From: Hydra vulgaris
Lineage: Eukaryota; Cnidaria; Hydrozoa; Anthoathecata; Hydridae
Direction: 5' to 3'
NCBI RefSeq assembly: GCF_038396675.1
Contig: NC_088920.1
Location: 21,420,001 to 21,484,000 of the forward strand
Length of the DNA: 64,000 nucleotides
Under the pieces are notes generated by a model that saw only the letters and a program-made list of their open reading frames with translations, searched no databases and was not told the origin of the DNA. Made by a program: the position numbers and the translations under genes. Shown here in pieces: positions 41,153-51,349 of the stretch; position 1 is the first letter of the stretch, and each line of letters begins with the position of its first letter.

Positions 41153-41579
41153 TAATGAGTGATTTCCGACTGTGATTGCCAATTCCTTGGGCAATTTTGG
41201 TTTTTACTTAATCATACTGACAAAAATGAAACAAAGTTGTTTTTCACATACTTTAGACATAAACAATTAAAATAAAGCACTCAGAAGCCAGGTACAAAAA
41301 CAATGTTCCATGGTGTAATCTCAAAAAATTCCCACATAGACTATATGATGTAAGCTTGAGAAGAATACCAGCATACATACCTTTATTGAAAGTTGAGATA
41401 CGTCAAGAGCATTAGTCCTTGCCCCGCCGCCTCGCTAATGCACAATAAAAATTTTTAGAACGATAGTTTAGAGAGTCCAAATGATCACTAGAGTTTTTAA
41501 AAATAGGAAACACAGATGCCATTTTCAAGCAAGAAAAGTTTTTTTTTTAAAGCTGTTCCATATCTTAGGCCCTTAATAT

Positions 41580-42985
41580 GTTATGCTGTACACTTTACAT
41601 TTAATTAATTTACGTGGCTCGTATACGAGAGCGTCTCATTACTTTTTATCGTTTGGTGTAAAACTTTTAAAATGATTACGCACAAAGATCATGTGTTGAA
41701 ATCTATTTATCTCATATACATTTAATATTTCATTTATCTCATTAATGGCTTAGCATGCCCAAACCTCTTTTGTTGGTATATAATTCTGCTGGCCCACGCA
41801 ATGTTACCATAATTAATGTAGCTACGAACTAGGCTAATGTATATTAATTTAAGCCTGAGTATTTATGAATAGACTGATTCTTTACATTTTTAATTTACTT
41901 ATCATTTATAAAGAGAGCTGGTAATTAAGTGGCACAGTTTCTTCTTGAATTTTTTATAAATAATTTATATTGAGTTTGTCTGTGTTTATTGAGAGCTTGT
42001 TAGCTCTAAACAGTTTATTCACTTTCTTTAGTTCAATATTTATATCTCTGTAAAGCTGATGAATATCAATATTTATATCTCTGTAAAGCTGATGAATATC
42101 AATATTTATATCTCTGTAAAGCTGATGAATATCAATATTTATATCTCTGTAAAGCTGATGAATATCAATATTTATATCTCTGTAAAGCTGATGAATATCA
42201 ATATTTATATCTCTGTAAAGCTGATGAATATCAATATTTATATCTCTGTAAAGCTGATGAATATCAATATTTATATCTCTGTAAAGCTGATGAATATCAA
42301 TATTTATATCTCTGTAAAGCTGATGAATATCAATATTTATATCTCTGTAAAGCTGATGAATATCAATATTTATATCTCTGTAAAGCTGATGAATATCAAT
42401 ATTTATATCTCTGTAAAGCTGATGAATATCAATATTTATATCTCTGTAAAGCTGATGAATATCAATATTTATATCTCTGTAAAGCTGATGAATATCAATA
42501 TTTATATCTCTGTAAAGCTGATGAATATCAATATTTATATCTCTGTAAAGCTGATGAATATCAATATTTATATCTCTGTAAAGCTGATGAATATCAATAT
42601 TTATATCTCTGTAAAGCTGATGAATATCAATATTTATATCTCTGTAAAGCTGATGAATATCAATATTTATATCTCTGTAAAGCTGATGAATATCAATATT
42701 TATATCTCTGTAAAGCTGATGAATATCAATATTTATATCTCTGTAAAGCTGATGAATATCAATATTTATATCTCTGTAAAGCTGATGAATATCATTAAGA
42801 AAAATATATAAAATAGTATCATCACATAATTGAATTTAATTTTGCAGATATACAGAAAGATCGAAGATAAAATGATCAAGAAGATTGCAGAAGTTGCTTA
42901 TCGTGACGTTAGAATAATAGGGTTCTATCTCTCTATTGTGCTGTTAACAGAGTTTAACAAAACAATAAAAAGATTTAAAGTTAAG
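41580..42985 (-). mobile_element. LINE reverse-transcriptase fragment carrying an in-frame minisatellite
   Basis: On the minus strand a decayed RT reads CDDTILYIFLNDIHQL (42800-42835; the first residues resemble the YADD active site). Then come tandem 11-residue repeats, and after them INIELKKVNKLFRANKLSIN, typical of the segment just after the RT active site. Further down are LPALFINDK-like, YINYGNIAWAS (about 41790-41820, frame-shifted) and ILNVYEINRFQHMIFV words typical of LINE C-termini. Many stops make it inactive. It is head-to-head with the LINE starting at 43083. Confidence 0.8.
42057..42790. repeat. 33 bp minisatellite, 22 near-identical units
   Basis: The unit is GATGAATATCAATATTTATA then TCTCTGTAAAGCT. 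Units appear identical throughout, implying recent expansion or gene conversion. Because 33 is a multiple of three, every frame is preserved; on the minus strand each unit encodes LYRDINIDIHQ inside the LINE RT frame. The + strand open frame of repeated MNINIYISVKL is a by-product. Confidence 0.98.
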
Positions 42986-43082
42986 ATATTTGTTTAACAA
43001 AATTTGTTACACTCTCTTAAATTTTTAAATTTAAAGTAAAAATTTGTTAAATTCGTTAAATTAAAAGATCTAAATATCAAAT

Positions 43083-45031
43083 ATGTTAAATTTATTGCTT
43101 GGAATACACTTTATTTATTATTTATTAAATAATAAAAAATTGAAGAAAATAAGAAATAAAAAGTTGAGAAGTAATGTCGCACATAAAGATATTTATCTTA
43201 GCCCAGATTTGACTGAGGCTCAGAGACTCCAAGACTTTACCTCAGAACTGAGAGAAATAAAATGAATCAAGCAAGACCAGACAAGGACCCCATTTGGTAT
43301 GGCATCCGTGGCAAAAAGATCATCAAATTCAAAAAGAAATCAGATCAATAATTTTATACATAATTCAGTTTCAGATTGCAATGAAATTAAAAGCTGTCAT
43401 GTTTATACCTAAATGCTACCTTCACTCGATAACAAGTTGAATGAGTTCAAAATGGTAATTGAAAGAACAAACCAAATTTAATTTCTGTGACTGAGACATG
43501 GTTTAGAAGTGATTCAGTTGTAAACATTGAAGGTTACCATCTGTATAGAAAAGGCAGATCAGACGGACGAAAAAACGGTGGTGTTTGTTTATATACAGAC
43601 AACTCATTAGACTCCTATGAACTAAATGATGCTATTCTAGATCTCTGTAAACTAGAACAAGTGTGGTCAGCTGTTTATTTTGATAATGAAAAGTATTTAC
43701 TTGGATGTATCTACAGGCCAAATGATTATTTGGATATGGTAGAATTTGATGTGGTTTTTGGCCTGGCATGAAAATATATAGACAAAAATAAGTTCAAAGA
43801 CTTACTTATCATGGACAACTTGAATTTCCCATCAATCAACTGATCAAATGGCTGTATTGATGCAAATTCAAATGAGAATGGAATTGAACATAAATTTACA
43901 GATATTTTAAATGATAATTTTCTTTATCAGCATATTAACATACCAACTTTCCAGCTGTCAGATGAAAACTTGGGATTATCTTAGATTTAATCTTTACAAC
44001 TCAGTTTCGGAAATATAACCAGAAGCCATCTTATAAAAGTAAGCAAAGGTTTATATTTGCTAATTCCAATTTTGAACTAATATCTAATCTAATTTTAAAT
44101 GTTGACTGGATACAATGCTTCAGTAAAAAAAATGTACAAAAAATGCTTGATGAACTGGTTTTTTATACTGAGGTGGCATGTAATCATTTTACTCCAATTA
44201 AAATGACATTAAAATCTTTTTAAAATTAGACCAGCCTGGGTTAATGCTAGGTTAAAGTTTCTTATTAGTAGCAAACAAAATAACTGCTCATGTAAATGGA
44301 AATACCCTGTTTTGAAATTTAAATGCTTTGCAAAAATATAGCAGACGAGATTATAAAAGTGAGACAAAACTTCGAGCTTAATCTGATAAAAAGAGCAATC
44401 AAGAATCCAAAGCTTTTCTACAGCTACATGAACAATCAACAATTAGTCAAAGGTACTATAAAAGCATTAAAGGGAGCAAATAGTAAAACCACTCAAAATT
44501 CAAAAGATGTTGCTGATATCTTAAAAAAAAATTTTCAAGCTGCATTTATGAAAGAAGATGATGGTCTACCGCCTTCTTTTGATTTAAGAACAACTGAAAC
44601 ATTCATTATGACAAATGAAGATTTTACAGAGAATGATAAACTTGTTGATGTTGTTTTTTTGGATATCGCCAGGCCATTTGACACAGTGCCACATAAAAGA
44701 TTGTTGCTTAAGCTAACAGCTTATGGAGTATCTAGTCTGACAATACAGTGGTTTAAAGCATTTTTAAAAGAAAGATACAAAGAGTTTTGATAGGTGAAAA
44801 TGTATTCTCCTACACAGAAATTACCAGTGGTGTGCCACAGAGGTCAGTAATTGGACCACTCTTGTTTGTACTACTTATAAATGATTTTCCTGAAACTCTA
44901 TAAAACCTAACCAAGTTGTATGTAGATGACATCAAAATTTTGAATGAAATGCTTTCCAGTGCATTAACTTTTTCTTCGCAATCAGATCTTGATTTAGCTT
45001 TTAAGTGGTAATTTAATATATACATTAAAGT
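43083..45031 (+). mobile_element. LINE with endonuclease and deleted RT, decayed
   Basis: An upstream ORF piece (43083-43350) reads KDIYLSPDLTEAQRLQDFT and later YGIRGKKIIKF, like the linker or ORF1 end of CR1-type LINEs. From 43487 the AP-endonuclease N-half reads TETWFRSDS, RKGRSDGRKNGGVCLYT and LLGCIYRP, then DLLIMDNLNFPSIN, where the usual GDFN reads DNLN. A linker and RT follow: RPAWVNARLK, FLKERYKE, LVDVVFLDIARPFDTVPHKR, GVPQRSVIGPLLF and YVDDIKIL. The open frame 44323-44790 joins a pre-RT segment directly to LVDVVFLDI, so the first RT motifs are deleted. Stops and frame changes are frequent. I place it in the CR1/L2-like group with moderate confidence. Confidence 0.85.
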
Positions 45032-46544
45032 GATTTAATTTATACATTATCATATTTAACATAATTTCTCATGTAATTTAAGAAATTTTTTTCATTTGTT
45101 GTCTTTTATATATTATACGAGACAATGATTGTCAATGAGTAAAAATTTTTCAAGAAATAGGGGGTTGCATCCTTCATCACCAATTTTGCTTTAAATTTGG
45201 CACAAATGTGTAAAGATGTAAGTTAGGAAAGACGGTGAATTTTTTTCAAAAATTTTTATCCCTTGAAGAATTACAGCAACTTAAAGTTTGTTAGATTTTG
45301 ACTGAAAAATGAGGGGGGTGGGAAAAAACCGGCATTGTGTCCGTTTACTATTACTTCTACAAGGTGCTTGTAGTAATTTTGCAAAGCCAAAATTTGGTAC
45401 CAAAGGAGTTTAAAACCTGTTTAATCTGAAAACTGTAGATTTGTCAAAACAAAAAAAGATCTCTCAAAACAATAAAATATAGTCTATTTTAAGATCTACA
45501 AAACGCACTAACTAATGACAATAAAAAAGAACACCCGCAACATTAGCTCAGGAAAAAATCTAACTAAAAGAAAAAACTTTTGGTTATAATTTTCTTAAAG
45601 ATTAGACATATATCCACTTTACGAACTAATTTTGTTTTAGCCTTATGTTTTGCTTAGGAGTTATTAATGTTTTGGTTTTTCAATTTTTCTGAAGGAACCA
45701 AAAAAAAAAAGTAAGTTAGCAAGTTCGTTTTGATATTAAACTAAATACAATTATATTTGTTTTTAATATAACTTTGAGTCAGTTATTAAAAAAAAATCAG
45801 TATGTGCGTCATGCAATTTGAATTTTTACAAAGTTGTCACAAAATATTCGTCAATATTTTGTGAATTTATAAATTTGTTACTTGTTATTTTCATTACATA
45901 ATAGTTATGTCATTTAATTAAACAACATTTTGAAATCTTTTTCTCTATCAAAATAAGTAATACAATGACAAGTGTACATAATAATATCCAATAAATATTA
46001 CCTTGTTAAGTTATATAACTAATGAAAACTAAAATATTTTTTTAGAGAAACCCGTTGTACAATATTTATTACTCTCAAAAAAAAAAATTATTTTAACCAA
46101 TGTTAACCAATGTTTGAGAAAAAAAACTAGATGAATAAGAACTATTGGAACACTAATGAACAGTCACAGAAAAAGAATGAGATAATTAAATTAAAGTAAT
46201 ACAAGTAATACAAATTGAGTTTTAGAGTATTTATAGAAAAGAAAAAGAGAAGCAACATAGCGATGTGATTGAAGATTTGAAGAATGGTTAAAGTTTGTCT
46301 GCAAGAGCAGGTCTAACAATGTTTACAAAGGGTTTTTATTAACGTAAAATGGGTTTTTAGTAATTAAAATAAATATTACTTTGTTAAGTTATATAACTAA
46401 CTATAATTATATTATAATCTACTCTAATTAATTATAATTTACCCTAATTTTTGGTATATAAATAGTTAAGAATTGAAAAAATTAGTAGATAGTTAGGCAT
46501 TTAAAATATGTCTATTGAAACTAATAGCTATTTGTTCAAGCAAT
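45032..46544. other. A+T-rich DNA with a spaced direct repeat
   Basis: AATAAATATTACCTTGTTAA with GTTATATAACTAA (45989-46021) recurs with one difference at 46369-46401, 380 bp away; the enclosed DNA is not coding. A short hairpin CACAAAATATT/AATATTTTGTG lies at 45837-45861. The stretch 45150-45430 has the words of an old dispersed repeat. Confidence 0.5.
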
Positions 46545-46664
46545 ATGTTCTTTATAAATATGTTCTTTATAAATATGTTCTTTATAAATATGTTCTTTAT
46601 AAATATGTTCTTTATAAATATGTTCTTTATAAATATGTTCTTTATAAATATGTTCTTTATAAAT
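46545..46664. repeat. 15 bp tandem repeat, 8 units
   Basis: The unit is ATGTTCTTTATAAAT. It reads as repeated MFFIN in a chance open frame (46515-46757) with no other protein-like character. Confidence 0.97.
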
Positions 46665-46799
46665 ATAACTTTATTTTTATTTAAACATATTGTCAGTGTT
46701 CAAGAGTACATTACTTTGCTCATTCGGAATATTGTATTTAAGATTTCTTGTTTTTAAGTGTTTAGATTATAATTCCTCATTATAACTTTATATTTATAA

Positions 46800-49470
46800 C
46801 AAAATCAACTGCCCTTTCGTAAAGGACTATGGAGCTTATTATAAACAACCATATACCATAGTAAGAAATCTGATTGATGATATTTACAGGAATGATCATA
46901 AATTACTTGTAAAACAAACAAATTTGAAAGAAGAACAAATCACTAATGTATGCACATATCACCATGGTTTTTTAATAGTGAGAGTAATCAGAAAATTTGC
47001 TGTAATGACTCACAAAAAAGTGACTCGTTGAGGTAAAAGTTTTTACATTTTAATGGGTAATACGATTCCTAATAAGTTGTTTATAAGTGTGATTACAATT
47101 CATACTGTGTTAGAAGCAGAAACTGTAGGTTTAAATCTTAAACCTAGAAAAAAGTTGTGTCCAACCTGTCTTAGTTAATTTATATAACGTTTTATCAAAA
47201 AGTATAAGTGAAAATAAAAGTTATGAAGATTTTGATACTGTTAGTATCATGTGATACTGTTAGTATCATGTGATACTGTTAGTGAAACATCCTTTTAAAA
47301 TAAAAAAGAGGGTTTAAATACACACTTTACAGCTGCTGTAGTATCTCCTACTGCATAAGTCAGGTAAAATCAGAGACAGTAAACTGAAAGATTGCATGTA
47401 ACAAACTATGTAGCTCAAACTGCACGTAAGTTAGCGTTAGAAAAAGATATTTTAGTCATGTATAATCCTAAATTAGGAAAAGCTCTTCTTGATATAACAG
47501 TTGAGCTGGTCAAGTCTTTTTATGAAGATGATGAATATACCCATATAATGCCGGTTAAAAAGGAGTATGTATGCATAAAGAAAAATGTTCACACGCAAAA
47601 ACGTTTATGTAATTTAAAGAAAAATTTGTTGCCTTCAAAACCATGAACTCAGAAATAAAAATAGGATTTTCAAGGTTTTGCACATTGTGACCAAAATGGT
47701 GTTTACTGCTGGTGTTTCAGGAACACATTCAGTATTCAATTTTTACATCCGCTTGGTGTGACATACAAAAAACTGTTACCTTATATTGTATTTGATATAA
47801 ATAATAAAGACTGTATGATGCTGAAATGTGAAAGATGCCCAGCAGCTCTGAATGCATTGGTTGAAAAACTTTATAATTTAATTAGAGAGTTTGAAAATGA
47901 CTATGAAGTAGAATTCGATCAGTGGGCAACAACAGATAGTTTAAACTTAACACATAATAAAGAGCCAGTGTCTGAATACATTGAACTAGTATGTAAAAAA
48001 CTGACAAAACATGCACCAAACTCAAATTTTGCTAAAAGACAAGCATCATACCTGGCATCAAGAAAGAAAGATATCTATGTAACAACATTACTTCTGGTGA
48101 TTTTTCAGAAAACTATAAATTTGTAGTTCAGGACGAAGAACAAACCTTTTGGATAAATTTACAATGTACATTTAATCCTGTGATTTTTTATTTCAAAAAA
48201 GAAGGTTTTCTCAACCGCAAATCTTATTGTATTGTTTCAGATGAAAGGATGCATGACGTGAGCATGGTGTATAAAATTATTGATGTTGTAAACAATGATA
48301 TTAAAACAAATCTACCTCAAATAAAAAATATTGAACACTTTTCAGATGAGTGTGCAGGTCAATATAAGAATTGCAAAATTATTTTGGATCTTTGTTTCCA
48401 TCTTGAAAATTTTGATATTTCTGCTATATGGAATTTTTTGCAAATAGTCACGGTAAGCAACCATGTGATGGGATAGGTGGTACAGTCAAACGTTTAACAA
48501 CTTTAGGAAGCTTGCAAAGAGATACACACTAAAAATTAAAAGTAGAAATTTCTAGTTAAGGTAGGATATGTGATATACCCTTAGTAAAGTATAATTTTCT
48601 ACCTTATAAGGTTAAAAAAAAGGTAGGATATGTGATATACCCTTAGTAAAGTATAATTTTCTACCTTATAAGGTTAAAAAAAAGGTAGGATATGTGATAT
48701 ACCCTTAGTAAAGTATAATTTTCTACCTTTAAGTTAAAAAATTCTATGAAAAATAATTGTTTTTAATATAATTTTCTACCTTAAAAGGTAGAAAATTATA
48801 CCTTACTAAGGGTATATCACATATCCTACCCTAAGGTAGAAATTTCTACCTTTTTTTTTTAGTGTGTATTGTTAATCTTATTTTATCTCCGCAATGTTCA
48901 AATATTGTAAGGAAAACGTTAAAGATTTAACTTTAATGAGAAACACTCTTAAAGGAACGGTTGGATACTGCAAATACCATACCTGGAACGCGTAATTACC
49001 ATCAGTTTTTTTACCAAAAGTTAAATAATATATATTTGATATACCTTTTATCATCTTTAAAAACGAGCATAATTTTTATTGATAAACTCAAAGACATTTT
49101 TTTTTGTGTGTGGAATCATCGTCAAGAAAATTTTTTTTTGGACTTAAAATTTTCTTTTAATGCCTTCAATAAAACATGTTTAACAAAATAAGTAAAACGG
49201 AATAAATGCATATACTGTTATTTTGTCGAGATAGGCGCATAGCTAAGCATTGTTGATGAAGACTGAACTCATTCATGACTTTGGAAACATCCATGTAATA
49301 GCTGTAAACTTAGTACCAGGTGAATATGCTTGTGTTTCCTATGATAAAAGTGGTGGATAAGAGTCATGAAGACAATAATCCAGAAGAAAAAGATATGCTT
49401 GTCGAAATTATGTGTGCAAATTGTCCTGCTTGGTCGTTTAAATAGTCACCAGTGGATAGCCAATACTGGA
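46800..49470 (+). pseudogene. Uncharacterised multicopy ORF (family B), broken copy
   Basis: Successive frames yield LYGAYYKQPYTIV, LKPRKKLCPTC (about 47130-47170, a cysteine pair) and VKSFYEDDEYTHIMPVKKEY. Then come CCW/GVYCW-like remnants, LLPYIVFDINNKDCMMLKCE, EFDQWATTDS and a SKAxxxYL-type lysine-rich stretch. Next are YKFVVQDEEQTFWINLQCT, CIVSDERMHDVSMVYKI, IKNIEHFSDECAGQYKNCK and, after a frameshift, GGTVKRLTTLGSLQR. After the inserted MITE the reading resumes with MFKYCKENVKDLTL, DTANTIPGTRNYHQF and PGEYACVSYDKSG. The SDECAGQYKN segment looks like an acidic nuclease-type or transposase-like core, but that is a guess. I recall the family as abundant in cnidarian and aphid genomes, unnamed. 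At least five frameshifts make this copy inactive. Confidence 0.68.
48525..48866. mobile_element. TA-flanked MITE with internal 62 bp triplication
   Basis: The ends CACACTAAAA and TTTTAGTGTG are exact inverted repeats, each bordered by TA (48523-48524 and 48867-48868), a Tc1/mariner-type target duplication. Inside, a 62 bp unit beginning GGTAGGATATGTGATATACC is repeated almost three times (starts 48560, 48622 and 48684). The right arm carries one inverted copy (about 48780-48835). The element splits the family B reading frame: GSLQR before it and MFKYCKEN after it. Confidence 0.88.
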
Positions 49471-49479
49471 CTCCAGAGG

Positions 49480-50174
49480 TTCACATCATAGGTGTGTCTA
49501 TGGGTCTTGCATGTCATGCACAGGCATGGCCTGCGAGGTTTGATCGAACTTTAATTGCTTTAGCGATCTCTATATAATAATACGCTACTTAATAGTGTTA
49601 GTAGTTAGTGACCCTTTCTGCGTTTTTTGATACGGAATGTTTAAAATTCGCGTGTACAAAACAATTTACTAATCATAAACGTTAAATCAAATCACGTGAC
49701 TTAATATATGGGTAAAAAAAATTGTCGGTAACCATTCGTTGACATTGTTTAGATCAAACGCGGCAAACAAATCACATTTAGATTTTTTTTTATTTATTTA
49801 TTTAACTTTTATTTCGCTGATTAAACAATATTACAATTTTTCATATAAAATAAATAACATCGTAAACATAAAAAACCTTTATAAAAAACGTTTTTATTAT
49901 TTTTAATTTATAATATATATATATATATATATACTGTTATAATCAGTCAGGGACTCAAAGAAGGTAAGGATGATGCCTTTATCATCACAACCTTTTCATA
50001 GAGCCCCTTTAGTCACTATTGAAATAAAACTAAAAAAAACACTTTAATTTTTAAAGAAAAATAAAAAATTTAATAAAATTAAAACACATTAGAAAAAAAA
50101 AAAAAATAAATAAATAAAAAGAAAAAATACAAAAAAATCTGAAAACAAATACTGTAAACTATAATATATATGTC
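49480..50174. other. Mixed repeat debris between family B parts
   Basis: Contains AAATCACGTGACTTAATATA (49688) and CGCGGCAAACAAATCAC (49757), both of which recur fused at 51126-51160. A short TA tract lies at 49911-49932. Then TCAGTCAGGGACTCAAAG leads to a GTCACTATTGAAATAAA tail and A-rich sequence that look like the 3' end of another retroelement, with homopolymer runs to 50174. Confidence 0.45.
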
Positions 50175-50194
50175 AGGAATTTTTTTTTTTTTTT

Positions 50195-50378
50195 TAAATT
50201 TTTTTTAGGTGCCCCAAGAAGTCCTAACGGTCTTATCACAGAGCACCGCGGAAGTGCATTTAACCAGGAAGTTCACGCCTCCTTCCTTACCGTGACGCAA
50301 AAATATGTCCAGAGCTCGTTTCGAATCTGGATCTCCTGCTTATAAAGCAGGCGTTATAACCACTGCGCCACGGCCGCA
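50195..50378 (-). mobile_element. tRNA-derived SINE, family 1, copy 3
   Basis: Read on the minus strand: GCGGCCGTGGCGCAGTGG (A box), an anticodon-like stem CCTGC-TTTATAA-GCAGG, and GATTCGAAAC (B box). The body has GCGTCACGGTAAGGAGGGAG, GTGAACTTCC, GCGGTGCTCTGTGATAAGAC and GGGGCACCTAAA, then an A tail that appears as T-runs at 50175-50205. This is the best preserved of the three. Its head begins about 6 bp after the stop codon of the LINE fragment on the same strand. Confidence 0.87.
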
Positions 50379-50383
50379 CAAAA

Positions 50384-51080
50384 TTAAGGACAAGAATTAA
50401 GGAGATGCATTTTAGTTTGTTGTTTCAACGATGAAATGCTTTTTAGGTCTTTAATATTTTTATTTTGGAAACGATTCCATATTGATGGACCTCGGTTTGT
50501 AATTAGAAAATTTGACTGCTGTGATTTAATTTTTCCTAGTTGATAGTCTTTCCTGGTATTTGAACGCAGATTGTATTTTTTAGAAAATGATATAAGAAAG
50601 TTATCTGATAAAACGCTTGGTAGAAGTTTGTTTTTATATTTATACATAAAAATTAATCTCTGTAATGTGTTAAGTTTCTCAATATCTAGAACCATCATGG
50701 TTTTCATCACTGGGGCCGGGTTTACTAACCTATTTAAATAATTAATTGCTTTGCATGCATGGTTTTGCAGACTTTGCAATTTTAGCAATTTGGTTTTATG
50801 GGTGCTGGCCCATACAATATTTGCGTACAAAAGCTGACTATGTACTAGACTAAAGTAAAGCATATTACGTGATTTACTATCGAGAAAAGGTCTTGACTTA
50901 TACAAAACACCTATTACAGAGGACACCTTTGTTTCAAGAAGACCAATATGGTTTGTCCATGACAAATTTTCATCAAAAAGTACTCCCAAAAATTTTGTGC
51001 ATTTGTCACGTTTAATTTGATTTTTATTAATAAACAGTTTAGGCAGCTTTAACGGGAGATTAATTGATTGTTTTTTTTTT
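50384..51080 (-). mobile_element. LINE 3' half with long open frame
   Basis: About 230 codons remain open to a TAA at 50384-50386: QSINLPLKLPKLFINK, KFLGVLFDENLSWTNHI, SVIGVLYKSRPFLD, LLYANIVWAST, LQNHACKAI and KYNLRSN, ending with GPSIWNRFQNKN. This is the thumb and C-terminal domain typical of CR1/jockey-like LINEs, downstream of the RT active site. The open frame continues upstream to 51259, but residues encoded beyond about 51085 are unrelated repeat sequence, so that start is spurious. The copy is 5'-truncated, as usual for LINE insertions, and younger than the fragment at 39905 since no stop interrupts it. Confidence 0.88.
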
Positions 51081-51139
51081 CGACCATACGCGGTAAACAA
51101 ACCAGACTTTGACGAATGAGATTTGGACGCGGCAAACAA

Positions 51140-51345
51140 ACCACGTGACTTAATATATAAGTAATAGGGGTACAGGAACCTATTCCTCCTGAATATGTCA
51201 CTGTTGTGCACGACTTCCAAATAAGGTCTGGATACCCCTATGGTCCATATCATTTCCAAAATTAATGTACCGACTGCAAAAACAGGACTATGCTACAAAT
51301 TAGCTCAAGACAACTTGAAAGAAATTGTTTTACTTAGGAAATAGA
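51140..51345 (+). pseudogene. Probable C-terminus of family B
   Basis: The + strand reads GLDTPMVHIISKINVPTAKT followed by CYKLAQDNLKEIVLL. This fits the end of the family pattern that begins at PGEYACVSYD (49340). The 1.6 kb between holds LINE, SINE and other repeats, so the family B copy seems to have been split by insertions. The fit is by memory of the family and is less sure than the upstream part. Confidence 0.4.
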
Positions 51346-51349
51346 GATG

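Noticed and set aside
42057-42790. CRISPR-like array
   Set aside because: Units are head-to-tail without unique spacers, in eukaryotic DNA; it is a minisatellite. The same holds for 46545-46664 and 52092-52200.
42059-42811. 250-codon open frame with repeated MNINIYISVKL
   Set aside because: It is the + strand shadow of a 33 bp minisatellite. The real coding ancestry is the LINE RT frame on the minus strand.
46515-46757. Small protein with eight MFFIN repeats
   Set aside because: Only a 15 bp tandem repeat kept open because 15 is divisible by three; flanking codons show no coding character.
51085-51259. N-terminal 60 residues of the 291-codon open frame at 50384-51259
   Set aside because: They are not LINE-like; they read through a repeat module and the opposite strand of a family B fragment, so the frame extension is fortuitous.
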